From Desmodus rotundus (taxonomy: Eukaryota; Chordata; Mammalia; Chiroptera; Phyllostomidae), in NCBI RefSeq assembly GCF_022682495.2, contig NC_071398.1:32739426-32803425 (forward strand): 64,000 nt of DNA, written 5' to 3'. A model generated the notes under the pieces. It ran no database searches, had not been told where the DNA came from, and saw only the letters and a list, made by a program, of their open reading frames with translations. A program made the translations under genes and the position numbers. Positions 63,486 through 64,000 of the stretch are shown piece after piece; position 1 is the stretch's first letter; each line of letters opens with the position of its first letter.

Positions 63486-64000
63486 AATAAACTACATATA
63501 ATACTTAAAATGGTTTATTAGTAGTACTTAATAATATAAAAAATTACATGACCCCTTATTTATTAAAGATAATAATTTTTAATTTACAGGTTTAAAAATT
63601 TTTTATGTTATCTTTAGTAACTTTGTATAGTAATTTTAATACTAGGATACCCATCTCTTTTTTCTTATACTAAACTTGTTGAGATTTTCAAGGCTGCTCA
63701 TTTTTAGTACAATAACTTTTAGAATCAGGCTTGGAATGTAATTTTTCTTAATAATATTAGCAAAAAAACGCACAAAAGTCAAGAAACAGAGCAAGGCCTC
63801 CCTTGTTCTCCATCCCTCGCAGCTTCAAGAGACACCATCTGGCATCATTAAACTCAAGAAACTTGATTTGATAAGGTGTCATGCTGAACACAAAAATGTT
63901 TGACCAAGTTCTTCTGTATAACATGTCTGAATATTTATCACTACTACCACTTTTTTCTTGTCATTATAAATCTGTACTTAGAAGTAACCTTGGACCACTA
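63486..64000. other. Upstream intron, nothing recognised
   Basis: AT-rich to the right edge; no exon or repeat can be supported. Confidence 0.5.

Overview
The window is mammalian nuclear DNA and almost certainly comes from a bat. The evidence is a set of tRNA-derived VES-type SINEs (heads reading like 'ctggccaggtagctcagttgg'), young full-length LINE-1s whose ORF1 and ORF2 are still readable, and many ORF1-only half-L1 (HAL1-like) elements. Old eutherian repeats (MIR, Tigger1, MER5A-like, L1M) are also present. Recent L1 activity together with VES SINEs argues for a yangochiropteran microbat rather than a fruit bat; this is inference.

The only host protein-coding gene I can support is a KRAB C2H2 zinc-finger gene on the minus strand. 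I assembled it from splice signals: start-codon exon 60652-60567, KRAB-A exon 59226-59100 (127 bp), KRAB-B exon 57044-56952 (93 bp) and a 13-finger terminal exon 20893-19536. Phases agree at every junction and give an uninterrupted 528-residue protein. It resembles human ZNF573 from memory. The non-coding first exon and promoter must lie beyond the right edge. About 36 kb of intron separates KRAB-B from the finger exon.

Layout: 1-6191 is a minus-strand full-length-type L1 (L1-A, 3' end cut by the window). 7.8-9.8 kb is HAL1-1. 9.8-11.6 kb is a broken hAT transposon of ZBED5/GTF2IRD2 type. 11.6-13.1 kb is an L1 missing its middle. 13.2-15.2 kb is HAL1-2 with a second HAL1 5' end attached. 15.2-17.4 kb holds old L1 pieces. 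19.5-20.9 kb is the finger exon. 21.1-25.7 kb holds Tigger1, a MER5A-like piece and a decayed class II endogenous retrovirus. 26.1-27.4 kb is a complete but dead mariner. 27.4-35.5 kb is a stack of nested L1, LTR and HAL1 insertions. 36.2-37.5 kb is an OLA1 processed pseudogene. 38.0-44.8 kb is a young complete L1 (L1-B) with perfect 16-bp target duplications. 45-54 kb holds more L1, HAL1 and SINE copies, including two insertions that used the same 14-bp target in opposite orientations. 54.8-55.4 kb is a deleted second mariner. 56.9-60.7 kb holds the KRAB exons, interrupted by an inverted L1. 61-64 kb is upstream intron with SINEs, MIR and L1M pieces.

Functionally, a KRAB repressor gene with intact KRAB boxes carries a very large intron made mostly of the kind of elements that KRAB proteins usually silence. 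The most unusual content is the density of HAL1 elements and the clear insertion mechanics: target-site reuse, template jumping, twin priming and internal deletion.
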